From Lachnospiraceae bacterium KM106-2 (GTDB lineage: Bacteria; Bacillota; Clostridia; Lachnospirales; Lachnospiraceae), in contig AP018794.1 of NCBI GenBank assembly GCA_009731425.1, forward strand, positions 2,673,960-2,737,959: a stretch of 64,000 bases of DNA. The letters run 5' to 3'. Under the pieces are notes generated by a model. The model was given only the letters and a program-made list of their open reading frames with translations. It was not told where the DNA came from and did no database searches. Of the stretch, positions 44,687 through 52,274 are shown piece by piece (positions within the stretch are counted from its first letter, which is position 1; every line of letters begins with the position of its first letter). A program made the position numbers and the translations under genes.

Positions 44687-46030
44687 TTATTCAATCTGAA
44701 TCTGCTGTTTTATTACATCTGTGACAACCTCTTGATACCATGCACATTGTAATGGATTCTTCTTGGCACTGATCAAACCTCTCAGGATACATTTGTTGCA
44801 AAATGCTAAATTACTACAATCCTTGCATTGTGGCAACGTATCATCCGGTGCCTTTAACTTCGAAAACGCAGATACATACTGCATATTTTTATCAAAGATG
44901 GTACGAATGGAATTCTCAAAAACATTTCCGATCACGCTATTAAAATAACTCATACTATCCATCGTACAAATCTTTACATTCCCACGCGCTGAGATTACAA
45001 CATGAGAAGTTAGGCATCCACAATTTAATGTATTTTCTCTTCGTGATTCCACTACTATAGAAATAAAATTAGGATATTTCTGATTCACTATTTCCAATTG
45101 CTCATTCACCTGATGCATCTCATCCACAGTTAAAAGTAAATCCTCATTCATCTTGGCTCTTCCTAAGTTTATCACCGGACTGATACCAAAAATTCTTCCG
45201 CCTGCCTGATGTACCCATTCCGCAATCTTGGAAATATCCTGATAATTTTTCTTTGTAACAATAGTCGATACCCGCATTTTAACTTGATGTTCTGCCAAAA
45301 TCTTAATATTATTCTGAATCCGATCCAATGTATTTGGAACACCTGTGAACCATTCTAAGTACTCATCTGATAATCCATGTAAATCAATCTGCACCAGGAA
45401 TCGTTCTTTATTCTGCAACACCAGATCAATAATTTTCTGAGATAGTAAAACACCGTTTGTTAATAATGCAATCGTCGTAAAATCTAATGTTAGTGCATAT
45501 TCGATAATCTCTTGTAAGAAAGGATATACCGTAATATCTCCACCTGTTAATTCGATCGTAACTACTCCAAGAGCATTTAAATCATCAAGAAGCTTTTTTG
45601 CAATCTCAAGTTTCATATATCTTCTAGCTTCTGACTCTCCAAATGATCCATAACAATGCTTACATCGTAAGTTACAGGCTTCCGTAAGTTCAATCGATGC
45701 AACATGTGGATATACCTTTTTTTGTTCTTCCACATGGATCATCACCTTATTCTCACAATCAGAATGATTTAATTCCAGTTGATATTCCTGACAGAGAGTA
45801 TCTACAAATGGTAATACTTTCTCCTGAATAACTTGTTGTCTCTCTTTATATAAGTTTGACAGCGTGCTCATAATCTCATCTTGCGTTCTTGTTCCATCAT
45901 ATAAGCGAATGATCTGAGCTGCTGTGCCATTGATATAATATTTGTTTTCTCCCACAAAAAGTTCATAAATATTATCTGATAACGGATTTAATGTAAGATC
46001 TTGCTTCCAGGATAGATATTGATTTTCCAT
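44687..46030 (-). CDS. Radical SAM/SPASM peptide maturase with PqqD-like leader-binding domain
   Basis: A protein of about 447 residues. An N-terminal PqqD-like RiPP-recognition region (about 1-85, with YYINGTAAQIIRLYDGTRTQDEI) precedes the radical SAM core with CNLRCKHC (first iron-sulfur cluster, near residues 120-127) and a C-terminal SPASM region with Cys in CGCLTSH, CTMDS, CKDCSNLAFCNKC and CAWY. This combination is typical of sactipeptide synthases such as AlbA and ThnB. The second of two adjacent ATGs (46030) is seven bases from GGAGG. The precursor gene lies 89 bases upstream, so thioether cross-linking of its Cys residues is the likely reaction. Confidence 0.85.
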   Translation of the reverse strand: MENQYLSWKQDLTLNPLSDNIYELFVGENKYYINGTAAQIIRLYDGTRTQDEIMSTLSNLYKERQQVIQEKVLPFVDTLCQEYQLELNHSDCENKVMIHVEEQKKVYPHVASIELTEACNLRCKHCYGSFGESEARRYMKLEIAKKLLDDLNALGVVTIELTGGDITVYPFLQEIIEYALTLDFTTIALLTNGVLLSQKIIDLVLQNKERFLVQIDLHGLSDEYLEWFTGVPNTLDRIQNNIKILAEHQVKMRVSTIVTKKNYQDISKIAEWVHQAGGRIFGISPVINLGRAKMNEDLLLTVDEMHQVNEQLEIVNQKYPNFISIVVESRRENTLNCGCLTSHVVISARGNVKICTMDSMSYFNSVIGNVFENSIRTIFDKNMQYVSAFSKLKAPDDTLPQCKDCSNLAFCNKCILRGLISAKKNPLQCAWYQEVVTDVIKQQIQIE

Positions 46031-46059
46031 CATACTTCCTCCTTATCCCCTAAAATATT

Positions 46060-46101
46060 AAAGCAAAAAATCTATAACCGAAGCTATAAATTTTTCGCTT
46101 T
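46060..46101 (-). terminator. Stem-loop with UUCG tetraloop after the precursor gene
   Basis: On the minus strand, AAAGCGAAAAATTTATAGC pairs with its near-complement around TTCG. A leaky terminator here would give far more precursor than enzyme mRNA, as is common in RiPP operons. Confidence 0.65.
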
Positions 46102-46118
46102 AATACCTAGTGCTTTAA

Positions 46119-46247
46119 TTAATCAAATAATGCTACACCACTTGCTGCACTTACTAATCCTGCAGTTGGTCCGCATGCGCCACATCCAGCACAGCAGAAA
46201 CATGCAACTTTCCCCCAGAAACCTCTTGAAATAATTGGTAAATTCAT
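46119..46247 (-). CDS. Cys-rich RiPP precursor peptide, sactipeptide-like
   Basis: A 42-residue peptide. It starts MNLPIISRGFWGKVA, then has the Cys cluster CFCCAGCGACG (Cys 16, 18, 19, 22, 25), and ends in a Cys-free Gly/Ala/Ser/Val segment of 17 residues (GLVSAASGVALF near the end). Cys in the first half and small acceptor residues in the second half is the plan of subtilosin A and thuricin CD, whose hairpin thioethers join the halves. A GGAGG site seven bases before the ATG, a TATAAT 44 bases upstream and a hairpin behind support a real gene. It directly precedes the radical SAM gene. The leader would be very short. Confidence 0.8.
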   Translation of the reverse strand: MNLPIISRGFWGKVACFCCAGCGACGPTAGLVSAASGVALFD

Positions 46248-46290
46248 AATCAATTCCTCCTTTCGTTTATTTGTTTTCCTTACACTTACT

Positions 46291-46312
46291 ATTATATTTT
46301 TTCTTAAACGGA
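46291..46312 (-). promoter_or_regulatory. Probable promoter of the precursor/RiPP operon
   Basis: TATAAT (46296-46291) lies 44 bases before the precursor ATG, with no good -35 17 bases upstream. TCCGTTTAA in that position resembles an AgrA-type half-site (GTT core). A weak -35 plus regulator site would make the operon dependent on activation. Confidence 0.45.
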
Positions 46313-46374
46313 AAGGAAGAAAAGCGTTATATGATACGCAATTCTCATGATAACTAACACGAATGACTCAATAA

Positions 46375-47703
46375 TTAATTGGATTCTACTCTTTTAGGCA
46401 GATATATATGTACGCTGAATATGTTCTGTTCGGTATGATACTCTAAGATACCATGATACTTCTCAACAATGTTCTTTACATTTCTTGTACCGATACCATG
46501 TATCCCTTTATCCTCTTTGGTTGTAATGATGATATTATCCTCTATCACTGGTTCAATCATATAGGTATTGGAACAGGTAATCGAGACACCTTCCCTATTC
46601 TCCTCAATGGCCAGATTAATAAAAGGCTCTCTACACTGCGTTCCTTCATTTGCCTCAATTGCATTATCTAATATATTTCCAAAAACAGAGCAGATCTCCA
46701 TATCCTCTAAGTCTAATTGACTTAACGCAATACATGATTCAAACTTAATACCTTTTTGCTTTGCGATCTCAGCCTTATAATTCAAAATAATTGCGAGTGT
46801 CTCATTTTCTAAAATAATAAAATTAGTAGCTTTCTCCAACTCTTGACGAAACTCCGCTACATACTTCTTAAGTTCTTCTATCTGTCCTAGATCAAGCAGT
46901 CCAGATATGACCATCATATGATTGTTCATATCGTGTCGTAATGATCGAAGATTATCTACTATAACTCTGATATCGTCGTTCTGTTTCAATTTCTGCTGCA
47001 TATTCTGTAACTCCAGTTCTTCTTCCATCGTTCTTTTCATTTCATCAATGGCGTTCTTATAGTAGAATATGGAGACTACGATCACGCATAAGAAACTACA
47101 TCCTATTAGGATAAACATCACATTCTCTGTCAGCTGTTCCCGTTTGTTATAGATGATGAAAAGTGAGAAACAGAGCATAAAATTAATCATAACTAAGATG
47201 ACTTTATCCTTTCGAATGTTCATATCAAGTCCATTCTTTCTTTTACTATATCTTTGTATGCTCAAAATAATAATGCAAAGGAGTACCTTCGTAATAAGGT
47301 TCCCATATAGTCGATAATGATAGGTATGGATCATACTGCTCAGTGACATTCCATTGGCAAACATCGCAACAAGAATTGACCAAATAACTTCCGTGATCAT
47401 CTGCATCACAATGTAGGCAATACACAATAATATCTTCTTCTCATCACTTCCATAGAACAGATAGATTGCCATGACAAAATAAGCAAACATAAGAAGAATA
47501 GCTAAAACAGTGGATTCATTTGAACTACTAAACCACCAATCACAGATTGATTTTATATGGGTTAATCCTACCAATAACAAGAATGCTACAATCTTCTCTT
47601 TTCCCCTGCTCTTTTTGATCAAGAAAACTTCTAACCATTTTATTAGTAAATATACTTCAAGATTATTTAATACTAACTCCACTATATGGCAGACAATTTC
47701 CAT
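46375..47703 (-). CDS. agrC: AgrC-like sensor histidine kinase
   Basis: A 442-residue HPK10-family kinase: six or seven N-terminal membrane helices (about 5-215), a coiled linker (about 220-250), the H-box RHDMNNHMMVISGLL with phospho-His 257, and a GHKL ATPase domain (NxxDNAIEAN, then GIHGIGTRNVKNIVEKYHG). This is the AgrC plan, sensing a cyclic peptide from the adjacent agrBD pair. A GGGGGAGAAAGGG ribosome site precedes the ATG. It is separated from agrD by a strong terminator, so it has its own promoter. Its partner regulator is probably the LytTR gene at 41240. Confidence 0.88.
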   Translation of the reverse strand: MEIVCHIVELVLNNLEVYLLIKWLEVFLIKKSRGKEKIVAFLLLVGLTHIKSICDWWFSSSNESTVLAILLMFAYFVMAIYLFYGSDEKKILLCIAYIVMQMITEVIWSILVAMFANGMSLSSMIHTYHYRLYGNLITKVLLCIIILSIQRYSKRKNGLDMNIRKDKVILVMINFMLCFSLFIIYNKREQLTENVMFILIGCSFLCVIVVSIFYYKNAIDEMKRTMEEELELQNMQQKLKQNDDIRVIVDNLRSLRHDMNNHMMVISGLLDLGQIEELKKYVAEFRQELEKATNFIILENETLAIILNYKAEIAKQKGIKFESCIALSQLDLEDMEICSVFGNILDNAIEANEGTQCREPFINLAIEENREGVSITCSNTYMIEPVIEDNIIITTKEDKGIHGIGTRNVKNIVEKYHGILEYHTEQNIFSVHIYLPKRVESN

Positions 47704-47803
47704 CCCTTTCTCCCCCTTTTTTATCTTTATTTCTAATTTTATCCTTATTACTCACTTCCCGCAACAAGAAGAAATACGCTTTGGCTCGTTGTTCACGTAA
47801 ATA

Positions 47804-47845
47804 AAATAGGCGATCCTACTTACCATGTCGTAGGATCGCCTATTT
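47804..47845 (-). terminator. Terminator between agrD and agrC
   Basis: AAATAGGCGATCCTAC (47804-47819) pairs exactly with GTAGGATCGCCTATTT (47830-47845), a 16-bp stem, followed on the minus strand by TTATTT. It ends the agrBD transcript. Confidence 0.85.
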
Positions 47846-47860
47846 CTCCATTCACATTTT

Positions 47861-48034
47861 CTAGAACATCTTCTTTAAATCCGTTTTCTTCAGTTCTTCT
47901 GGCTCCTTAGGTTGACCGCAGAAAAACAAGCAGCAAGAGTCTACTGTTTTGGAAACTGCCATCTCACATACAGACAACGCACCTGGTAACACTACCTCAT
48001 TTTTGATTTGTTCCATTTTTTCTACTACTTTCAT
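47861..48034 (-). CDS. agrD: AgrD-like autoinducing peptide precursor
   Basis: A 57-residue peptide, missed by length-limited gene finding. It has a Lys/Glu-rich amphipathic start (MKVVEKMEQIKNEVVLPG), a Cys-containing core VDSCCLFFCG (Cys 34, 35, 39), and the C-terminal recognition tail QPKEPEELKK, which fits the AgrD pattern of a thiolactone followed by P-K-x-P-E. The ring could start at C34 or C35 and close on F38 or C39. It overlaps the end of agrB by 38 bases in another frame and has an AAGGATG site upstream. Confidence 0.85.
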   Translation of the reverse strand: MKVVEKMEQIKNEVVLPGALSVCEMAVSKTVDSCCLFFCGQPKEPEELKKTDLKKMF

Positions 48035-48602
48035 AACCCATCCTTCTTTCTATTAGCATTAGACTTTCCATTGATACACCTGCAACCGCTGATGTTAATA
48101 TGGTACTATCTATAAAAAAGCTGCAACTTGCGCTTACAAATGTCATGACTAAAATAGTTCGTCTGCTCCTCTTTCGGAACTTCTCTTTTTGAATCTTATC
48201 CAATCGCTTATTCTCACAATCCTTTGGTGCATATCGAAACACCAAATAGATGCTGCCGATCAAGCAGAACAGGATAGCTGCTCTCGAAAACACTTCATAC
48301 AACTTCATTAATACATAAATTGCTGCTAACTCTTCACAAATATAGGTAAGGATACATCTCCAGTGTTGTGTTTCATGCCTTCCACCCGCGGATGCCCGTA
48401 GGATCGCGTAGCTTAGCATATATGACATCATTTCCCCTGCAATTCCTAAAGCCACTCCTACGAGTAAAACGATCATACAATTTCCTATGGTCGACAAAGC
48501 ACATTCAAATCCATAAATATAAACATCTTTATAATTTTTCTTTCCAACATTGTTGTCCAATAAGTATTGTGTCAAATATATTGCTCCTTGATGATAGCTC
48601 AT
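47997..48602 (-). CDS. agrB: AgrB-like peptidase that matures the autoinducing peptide
   Basis: A 201-residue membrane endopeptidase. The catalytic pair is visible: His 76 in ASAGGRHETQH and Cys 83 in HWRCILTY, seven residues apart exactly as in staphylococcal AgrB (H77/C84). Four to six membrane helices surround it. It cleaves AgrD at its C-terminal tail and forms the ring. The gene is followed by overlapping agrD and preceded by a degenerate ABC-like gene 19 bases upstream. Confidence 0.92.
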   Translation of the reverse strand: MSYHQGAIYLTQYLLDNNVGKKNYKDVYIYGFECALSTIGNCMIVLLVGVALGIAGEMMSYMLSYAILRASAGGRHETQHWRCILTYICEELAAIYVLMKLYEVFSRAAILFCLIGSIYLVFRYAPKDCENKRLDKIQKEKFRKRSRRTILVMTFVSASCSFFIDSTILTSAVAGVSMESLMLIERRMGYESSRKNGTNQK

Positions 48603-48621
48603 ACATCCTCACCTCATACTT

Positions 48622-49230
48622 TCATAATTGAATCACTGAAATTGGTTTTCTCCATTTAGTCCTTTTATCATTTATAATAATTCCAATGGCTCCACCTAAT
48701 AGATACTCCTCCAACAGCTCAATCATTGTTCTCTTAGTATCTCGTTGTACTAGCTCAAAGAATTCATTCACAATAATTAATTGTGGCTGCTTCATAAATC
48801 CTCCAATATACTGAACCTTTACCCTTTCATCCGGCATTAAATTTGCCATCAATTCAAATTGTTTTTTCTCTAGTCCCATCTTCATTAAGAGTGCTTCTTT
48901 TCTATTCAGGTATAATTCATCTAAACTAACATTCTGTACCACAGCAAATAAATTAAGATACTGATCTACGGTAAGAAGGCTTGTATAAAACTCCTTTTGC
49001 GCATCAATCCCAAAGTAACTTACTCTTTGATTAAACTTCTCTCTGTCAGCTCTCATACTAATATAATTTAGTACAATATCTCCTTCGTATTTCATACATC
49101 CTGTCATTACCAATAGCAATAAGCGCGCTTTCTCGCTCTCTAATTGAATAATGGAAGAATCCTGAACGTCCCGATTAATTAATATTTCTCTTTCCTGTTG
49201 ATCAATCATTCTCACTCTTATATTCAACAT
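48622..49230 (-). CDS. Degenerate ABC-ATPase-like protein heading the agr operon
   Basis: A 202-residue protein with the contour of an ABC ATPase domain but without its catalytic motifs. Where Walker A (GPNGAGKTTL) would be, it has SEKARLLLLVMTGCMKYEGDI; the signature region reads LMPDERVKVQYIGGF; Walker B reads LIIVNEFFELVQRD, so the D is Asn-like. It should not hydrolyse ATP. I place the start at 49230, six bases after GAGAAG. It is transcribed with agrB and agrD. A regulatory or pairing role with the real ATPase (43951) is conceivable but untested. Confidence 0.6.
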   Translation of the reverse strand: MLNIRVRMIDQQEREILINRDVQDSSIIQLESEKARLLLLVMTGCMKYEGDIVLNYISMRADREKFNQRVSYFGIDAQKEFYTSLLTVDQYLNLFAVVQNVSLDELYLNRKEALLMKMGLEKKQFELMANLMPDERVKVQYIGGFMKQPQLIIVNEFFELVQRDTKRTMIELLEEYLLGGAIGIIINDKRTKWRKPISVIQL

Positions 49231-49276
49231 TCTGTTCTTCTCTCTTTCTATCTGTATCATACCTCGCACTTTTTCA

Positions 49277-49310
49277 TTTTTACATAATTCGGTTGTATTT
49301 TACATGATTC
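49277..49310 (-). promoter_or_regulatory. Direct repeats 20 bp apart upstream of the agr operon
   Basis: TTTTTACATAATTC (49277-49290) and ATTTTACATGATTC (49297-49310) are the same motif repeated exactly 20 bp apart, the two-turn spacing used by LytTR regulators. Probable site for the AgrA-like protein. Confidence 0.45.
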
Positions 49311-49335
49311 CTATTAGATTCTTCATTCGAAAGTC

Positions 49336-49372
49336 AAAAAAAGAGAAGGCAAGGATTTCTCCTTGCCTTCTC
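49336..49372 (-). terminator. Terminator on the left of the integrated element
   Basis: GAGAAGGCAAGG (49343-49354) pairs exactly with CCTTGCCTTCTC (49361-49372), followed on the minus strand by seven T's. It insulates the agr operon from the integrase gene. The stretch 49373-49584 holds no gene and probably contains the left junction of the element. Confidence 0.8.
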
Positions 49373-49584
49373 CTATAGATTGACTATATTATTTTTGAAC
49401 AATATTTATATCAATGCGTGAAACGCCTATAAATCAAGGCATTCCATATTCTATTCTATTTTTTACACCAACTTTACACCAATCATCTAAAATTACTTAA
49501 TTCTAGACATTTTTTATGTATTGGTAAGTTATACTCTACTATATTACGACGCAAATTTCAAGTTCTACTTAAAAATAATATAAT

Positions 49585-50787
49585 TTAATCTCTCAGAATC
49601 CATAGATTCTCTGTTTCCGACTTAATTTCTTCAAATGTAACGTGAGTGTAGATCCCAAGCATCCCACCTAAACTATGTCCCAAAATTGCATCTCTAACCT
49701 CTGGTTTTACTCCATGTTCAAGGCATCGAGTTGAAAATGTATGTCTAAACGTATGAGTACTAAGATTTTCAAACTTCTTAGGCTTTCTTCCTTCTTGTTT
49801 AGCCATCTCAATTTCAACCATATTAATTTGTTCAACTATAGAGAAAATAGCTTCTCTAATATTACCATAATTGATTGGTCTGCCATCTACTGTTGTAAAT
49901 ACAAGTCCTTCCCATTCTTTATTCTTATTCCATAAATCACCCTTACGTAATCTCATCTGCAATTGCTTTTGCTTCTGATTTTGTAAAATATTATATACCT
50001 CGTCTCTCACATAAAAGGTTCTTTTACTATATTCATTTTTAGGCTCTCCAAAATAAAATTTTGACCCTTCATCTGGCTGCAATGCCTTAGAATAATTTAA
50101 ATTTCTCTTAATTGTTAGTTTTCTTTCCTCAAAGTCTATATCGTCCCACTTTAATCCAAGTACTTCTCCAATTCTACATCCTGTTGTAACTTCAAATTTC
50201 AATAAGTTAATATGAGCATAATTTTCAGCATAATTAAAAAATATCTTTTGTTCCTCTTTTGTCAAAACTCTACTCTCTTTGATAACTTTTTTAGGCATAG
50301 CTATTCCCTTACATGGATTTTTTAATATATAATCATTCGCGACTGCTTTATTCATAATTTCACTCAATAATGTTCTAATATTTGCTATAGTATTATAGCC
50401 TAATCCCACATCGAATAGTCCATTAATTAATTTCTGAACATCAATTAATTTGATCTTTTTCAAATACATGCAACCTAATGTTCCTTTAACTCTAGAATTA
50501 TAATAACTTCTATTCTTATAAATGGTCTTTGGGCTAACCTTATTAACTTTATAAGTTTCTAACCATATTTCAAACCACTCATTAAGCGTAATATTAATTC
50601 CATTTCCATTTACTTCACGCATATCCTTATAAACTGCTTCCTCAAAACTTCTTTTTAAGTCACGTAATTTATCATTATAAATTGTACGCCTTCTCCCAAA
50701 TCTATCTGTATACCGTGCCATATATCTACCATCGGGTCTTTGAACTATACCTTTTCCTAATTCTTTTCCTTTTAAATCTTTTCCCAT
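49585..50787 (-). CDS. Tyrosine recombinase/integrase of an integrated element
   Basis: A 400-residue site-specific integrase of the Tn916-int/phage type: an N-terminal arm-binding domain (about 1-60), a SAM-like core-binding domain (about 65-165), and the catalytic domain with R in TTGCRIGEVLGLKWDD, HxxR in LSTHTFRHTF, H in ILGHS and Tyr in LGIYTHVTFEE, so all active-site residues are present. It lies at the left edge of an AT-richer region, next to an excisionase. It should cut and join the element at its attachment sites, which I could not define. Confidence 0.93.
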   Translation of the reverse strand: MGKDLKGKELGKGIVQRPDGRYMARYTDRFGRRRTIYNDKLRDLKRSFEEAVYKDMREVNGNGINITLNEWFEIWLETYKVNKVSPKTIYKNRSYYNSRVKGTLGCMYLKKIKLIDVQKLINGLFDVGLGYNTIANIRTLLSEIMNKAVANDYILKNPCKGIAMPKKVIKESRVLTKEEQKIFFNYAENYAHINLLKFEVTTGCRIGEVLGLKWDDIDFEERKLTIKRNLNYSKALQPDEGSKFYFGEPKNEYSKRTFYVRDEVYNILQNQKQKQLQMRLRKGDLWNKNKEWEGLVFTTVDGRPINYGNIREAIFSIVEQINMVEIEMAKQEGRKPKKFENLSTHTFRHTFSTRCLEHGVKPEVRDAILGHSLGGMLGIYTHVTFEEIKSETENLWILRD

Positions 50788-50864
50788 ACTTTTTACATAT
50801 CCTTTCTTTTGTAAAAAGCTATGAATTCATTTTAATCATAACTTTTTTGTTTAATGCAATCAAC

Positions 50865-51050
50865 TTAAATCAATGTTTGTTGATCTAACCAATTATCAAA
50901 TTTTCTTCTATTTGCGTACCATCTATTTCCAACTCTTACCGAAAATGAATTTTCTGGATCTCGTAGCATATTTCTTATAGTACTCTCTCCCAGACCTGTA
51001 TATCTCATCATTTCCTCTATATTTAGTAAGGCCTTCTCATTCAAATTCAC
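50865..51050 (-). CDS. Excisionase-like DNA-binding protein
   Basis: A 61-residue protein of the MerR-like/DNA-binding helix-turn-helix excisionase type: EEMMRYTGLGESTIRNMLRD followed by SVRVGNRWYANRRKFDNWL. It is upstream of the integrase on the same strand, 77 bases away, which is the usual xis-int order. It should bias recombination to excision. Confidence 0.85.
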   Translation of the reverse strand: MNLNEKALLNIEEMMRYTGLGESTIRNMLRDPENSFSVRVGNRWYANRRKFDNWLDQQTLI

Positions 51051-51182
51051 ACTTTTCTCTCCTTCAATTTATACTTTAAATAAATAATATTGGTATTGTA
51101 CTAAACTACATTGACTAAAGTAAATTGTCTGTAGGCAATGTTTTAATTTTTTTATAAGTTATTATTTCTTCTTATGTAAGAC

Positions 51183-51231
51183 AAAAAAATAGGAGAAACA
51201 TCTTGCATATCATCAAGATAATTTTCCTATT
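51183..51231 (-). terminator. Stem-loop terminator right of xis
   Basis: AATAGGA and TCCTATT enclose a second stem (CATCTTG with CAAGATG-like bases). The minus strand continues into TTTTTTT. It would end transcripts of the defence operon arriving from the right. Confidence 0.6.
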
Positions 51232-51570
51232 CTTCTTTTTCTTCTTTTATTTTTTTCTATATGTAATTAGTAACTCGTCCACTTACTTGACTATGGTGTA
51301 ATTCTATTTTTTCAACATTTAGACATACTCTATATTGGGGCTGCATTTTAAATATTAAATTAATACGCTAAACATAACTCTTTATCTTTGCAAAACAATG
51401 TTAAGCAGACTGAGAAGCAAGTCCTTTTTAAAATTATGACTTTTCTTCTACTCAGATATATACAGATTAGGCCCTATTCCCTTTGAAAGTTGTTACATAT
51501 CTCATTTATAAACATTACGATCTATTAGTTAGTAGTATTACAATCTGTCATACTATAACTTCTGATGTTA

Positions 51571-51900
51571 TTATATCAAAATATATCTTACTATATTAAA
51601 TAATATCTCATTATATCAAATGATATCTTGTGATATTAAATGATATCTTGTGATATCAAATGATATCTTGTGATATTAAATGATATCTTGTGATATCAAA
51701 TGATATCTTGTGATATCAAATGATATCTTGTGATATTAAATGATATCTTGTGATATCAAATGATATCTTGTGATATTAAATAATATCTTGTGATATTAAA
51801 TGATATCTTGTGATATCAAATGATATCTTGTGATATCAAATGATATTTTGTGATATCAAATGATATCTTGTGATATTAAACAATATCTTGCTATATCATA
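51571..51900 (+). repeat. 20-bp AT-rich iteron-like array, about 16.5 copies
   Basis: Sixteen units of 20 bp starting at 51571 and every 20 bases to 51871, then a half unit. Consensus TGATATYAAATGATATCTTG; the inner units are almost identical, the outer ones diverged. Each unit contains two GATATC palindromes, so sites recur every 10 bp, one helical turn. It has no spacers, so it is not CRISPR. It lies in a 1.2-kb gene-free gap of the mobile element, suiting iterons, a centromere-like site or a transposition/replication protein binding site. Confidence 0.9.
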
Positions 51901-51964
51901 ACTTTATCATACATTTGTTATACAATAATCAATCCACACAAAAAAGTATACTTATATGAATTAA

Positions 51965-52030
51965 GTGTTAGCAAGATACGCATTTGTGTGCACAAATACA
52001 TCATATTAGGGGTAAACTCCCTAAAACCCT
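51965..52030 (+). other. oriT-like patch with two inverted repeats
   Basis: ATTTGTGTGCACAAAT (51982-51997) is a perfect palindrome, followed by TTAGGG (52006-52011) and CCCTAA (52019-52024) around a short loop. Neighbouring inverted repeats of this type are typical of relaxase nick regions in mobilisable elements. No relaxase is in the window, so this is only a suggestion. Confidence 0.3.
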
Positions 52031-52243
52031 TAATTCATCTCACACTTTTTTCTTATCAACATAATACCACTATTATATTGATGTTATATTGTAATAATGT
52101 CTCGTAATATTATCAACATCCTAATTTTCTATTTATTTACTACCAACATTGTCTATACTTTACTAATATCATTAATACTAGATTATAAAATTTTCTTTCA
52201 TTACTCAAACTATCCCATTAATTATTATTTATCCACTTTTAGA

Positions 52244-52274
52244 GTGTGCATTTAATTCAAGAATAAATGCACAC
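52244..52274 (-). terminator. Stem-loop at the end of the defence operon
   Basis: GTGTGCATTTA (52244-52254) pairs exactly with TAAATGCACAC (52264-52274), directly after the last stop codon. It has no T run, so it may be a processing or weak termination hairpin. Confidence 0.5.

Noticed and set aside
51571..51900. 20-bp array as a CRISPR
   Set aside because: Units are directly joined, without spacers, and the array is an almost pure repeat.
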